Assembly (NCBI GenBank): GCA_028699735.1
Contig: JAQVUB010000153.1
Location: 1 to 6,512 of the forward strand
Length of the DNA: 6,512 bases
DNA from: Lentisphaeria bacterium
Lineage (GTDB): Bacteria > Verrucomicrobiota > Lentisphaeria > Oligosphaerales > Oligosphaeraceae
Direction of reading: 5' to 3'
The position numbers and the translations under genes were made by a program. The notes under the pieces are model-generated. The model did no database searches. It saw only the letters and a list, made by a program, of their open reading frames with translations, and was not told the DNA's origin. Below, in pieces: positions 6,423-6,512 of this stretch (position 1 is its first letter; every line of letters begins with the position of its first letter).

Positions 6423-6451
6423 AATATAACCGGGCGGAAGGCTCTTCGCAA
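6423..6451 (-). promoter_or_regulatory. Possible sigma-70-type promoter for the PurF-like gene
   Basis: On the minus strand TTGCGA (6446-6451) and TATATT (6423-6428) are separated by 17 bases, the ideal spacing, about 60 bases before the start codon. The -35 box matches TTGACA in four of six positions and the -10 box matches TATAAT in five. The leader between it and the gene is T-rich, with no recognisable riboswitch or operator. It is a pattern match only. Confidence 0.3.
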
Positions 6452-6483
6452 ACCGGTAAATGCTGATCTGTTGCAGGGAATGC

Positions 6484-6512
6484 TTTTTTAACAACGAAAA
6501 ACACGAAAGGGC
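6484..6512. repeat. Left arm of another dispersed element copy, cut by the window edge
   Basis: A T-run followed by aacaacgaaaaacacgaaa matches the outer left arms of the elements at 2666-2794 and 4769-4893. The window ends before the inner stem, so it cannot be told whether this is a complete copy or a solo arm like that at 126-154. Confidence 0.7.

Noticed and set aside
6262..6504. 80-codon minus-strand frame starting in the edge repeat
   Set aside because: It overlaps the well-supported start of the PurF-like gene in another frame, begins in repeat DNA and has no recognisable content.

Overview
This 6.5 kb window carries four protein genes, all on the minus strand. Transcription therefore runs from the right edge to the left: a PurF-family phosphoribosyltransferase, a large secreted or periplasmic SH3b/coiled-coil protein, asnA (ammonia-dependent asparagine synthetase) and mnmE (tRNA-modification GTPase). 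AsnA and MnmE are separated by 7 bases and are almost certainly co-transcribed. The other genes are separated by gaps of 220-245 bases. I see no rRNA, tRNA, CRISPR array, transposase or phage gene.

The source is an uncultured-type bacterium with moderate GC, a Gram-negative-like envelope protein (signal peptide, SH3b domains, TolA-like coiled coil) and a Bacillus-type PurF scaffold with four Fe-S cysteines. The repeat style, in which gaps are filled with 'aacaacgaaaa-acac' arms and CCCCTTCGGGG hairpins, suggests to me the Lentisphaerota/PVC group. That placement is inference from memory and is not proven by the window.

Layout: 1-158 is a gap with short palindromes, an 11-bp tandem repeat and half of a dispersed repeat. 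mnmE lies at 159-1532 and asnA at 1540-2583. The gap 2584-2806 holds a large palindrome (2666-2794). The SH3b/coiled-coil gene lies at 2807-4687. The gap 4688-4930 holds a second copy of the palindrome (4769-4893). The PurF-like gene lies at 4931-6364, and 6365-6512 is its upstream region, with a possible promoter and the start of another repeat arm at the window edge.

Two things stand out. First, the PurF-like protein has an intact phosphoribosyltransferase half and all four Fe-S cysteines, but every glutaminase catalytic or glutamine-binding residue I can align is replaced, including the N-terminal nucleophile Cys (Gly here). It should not hydrolyse glutamine, and it sits near AsnA, which also uses free ammonia. 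Second, every gap of more than 100 bases contains a copy or half-copy of one palindromic element. The two complete copies have perfect 22-23 bp inner stems around unrelated 30-31 nt loops, and the two stems differ by paired, compensated substitutions.
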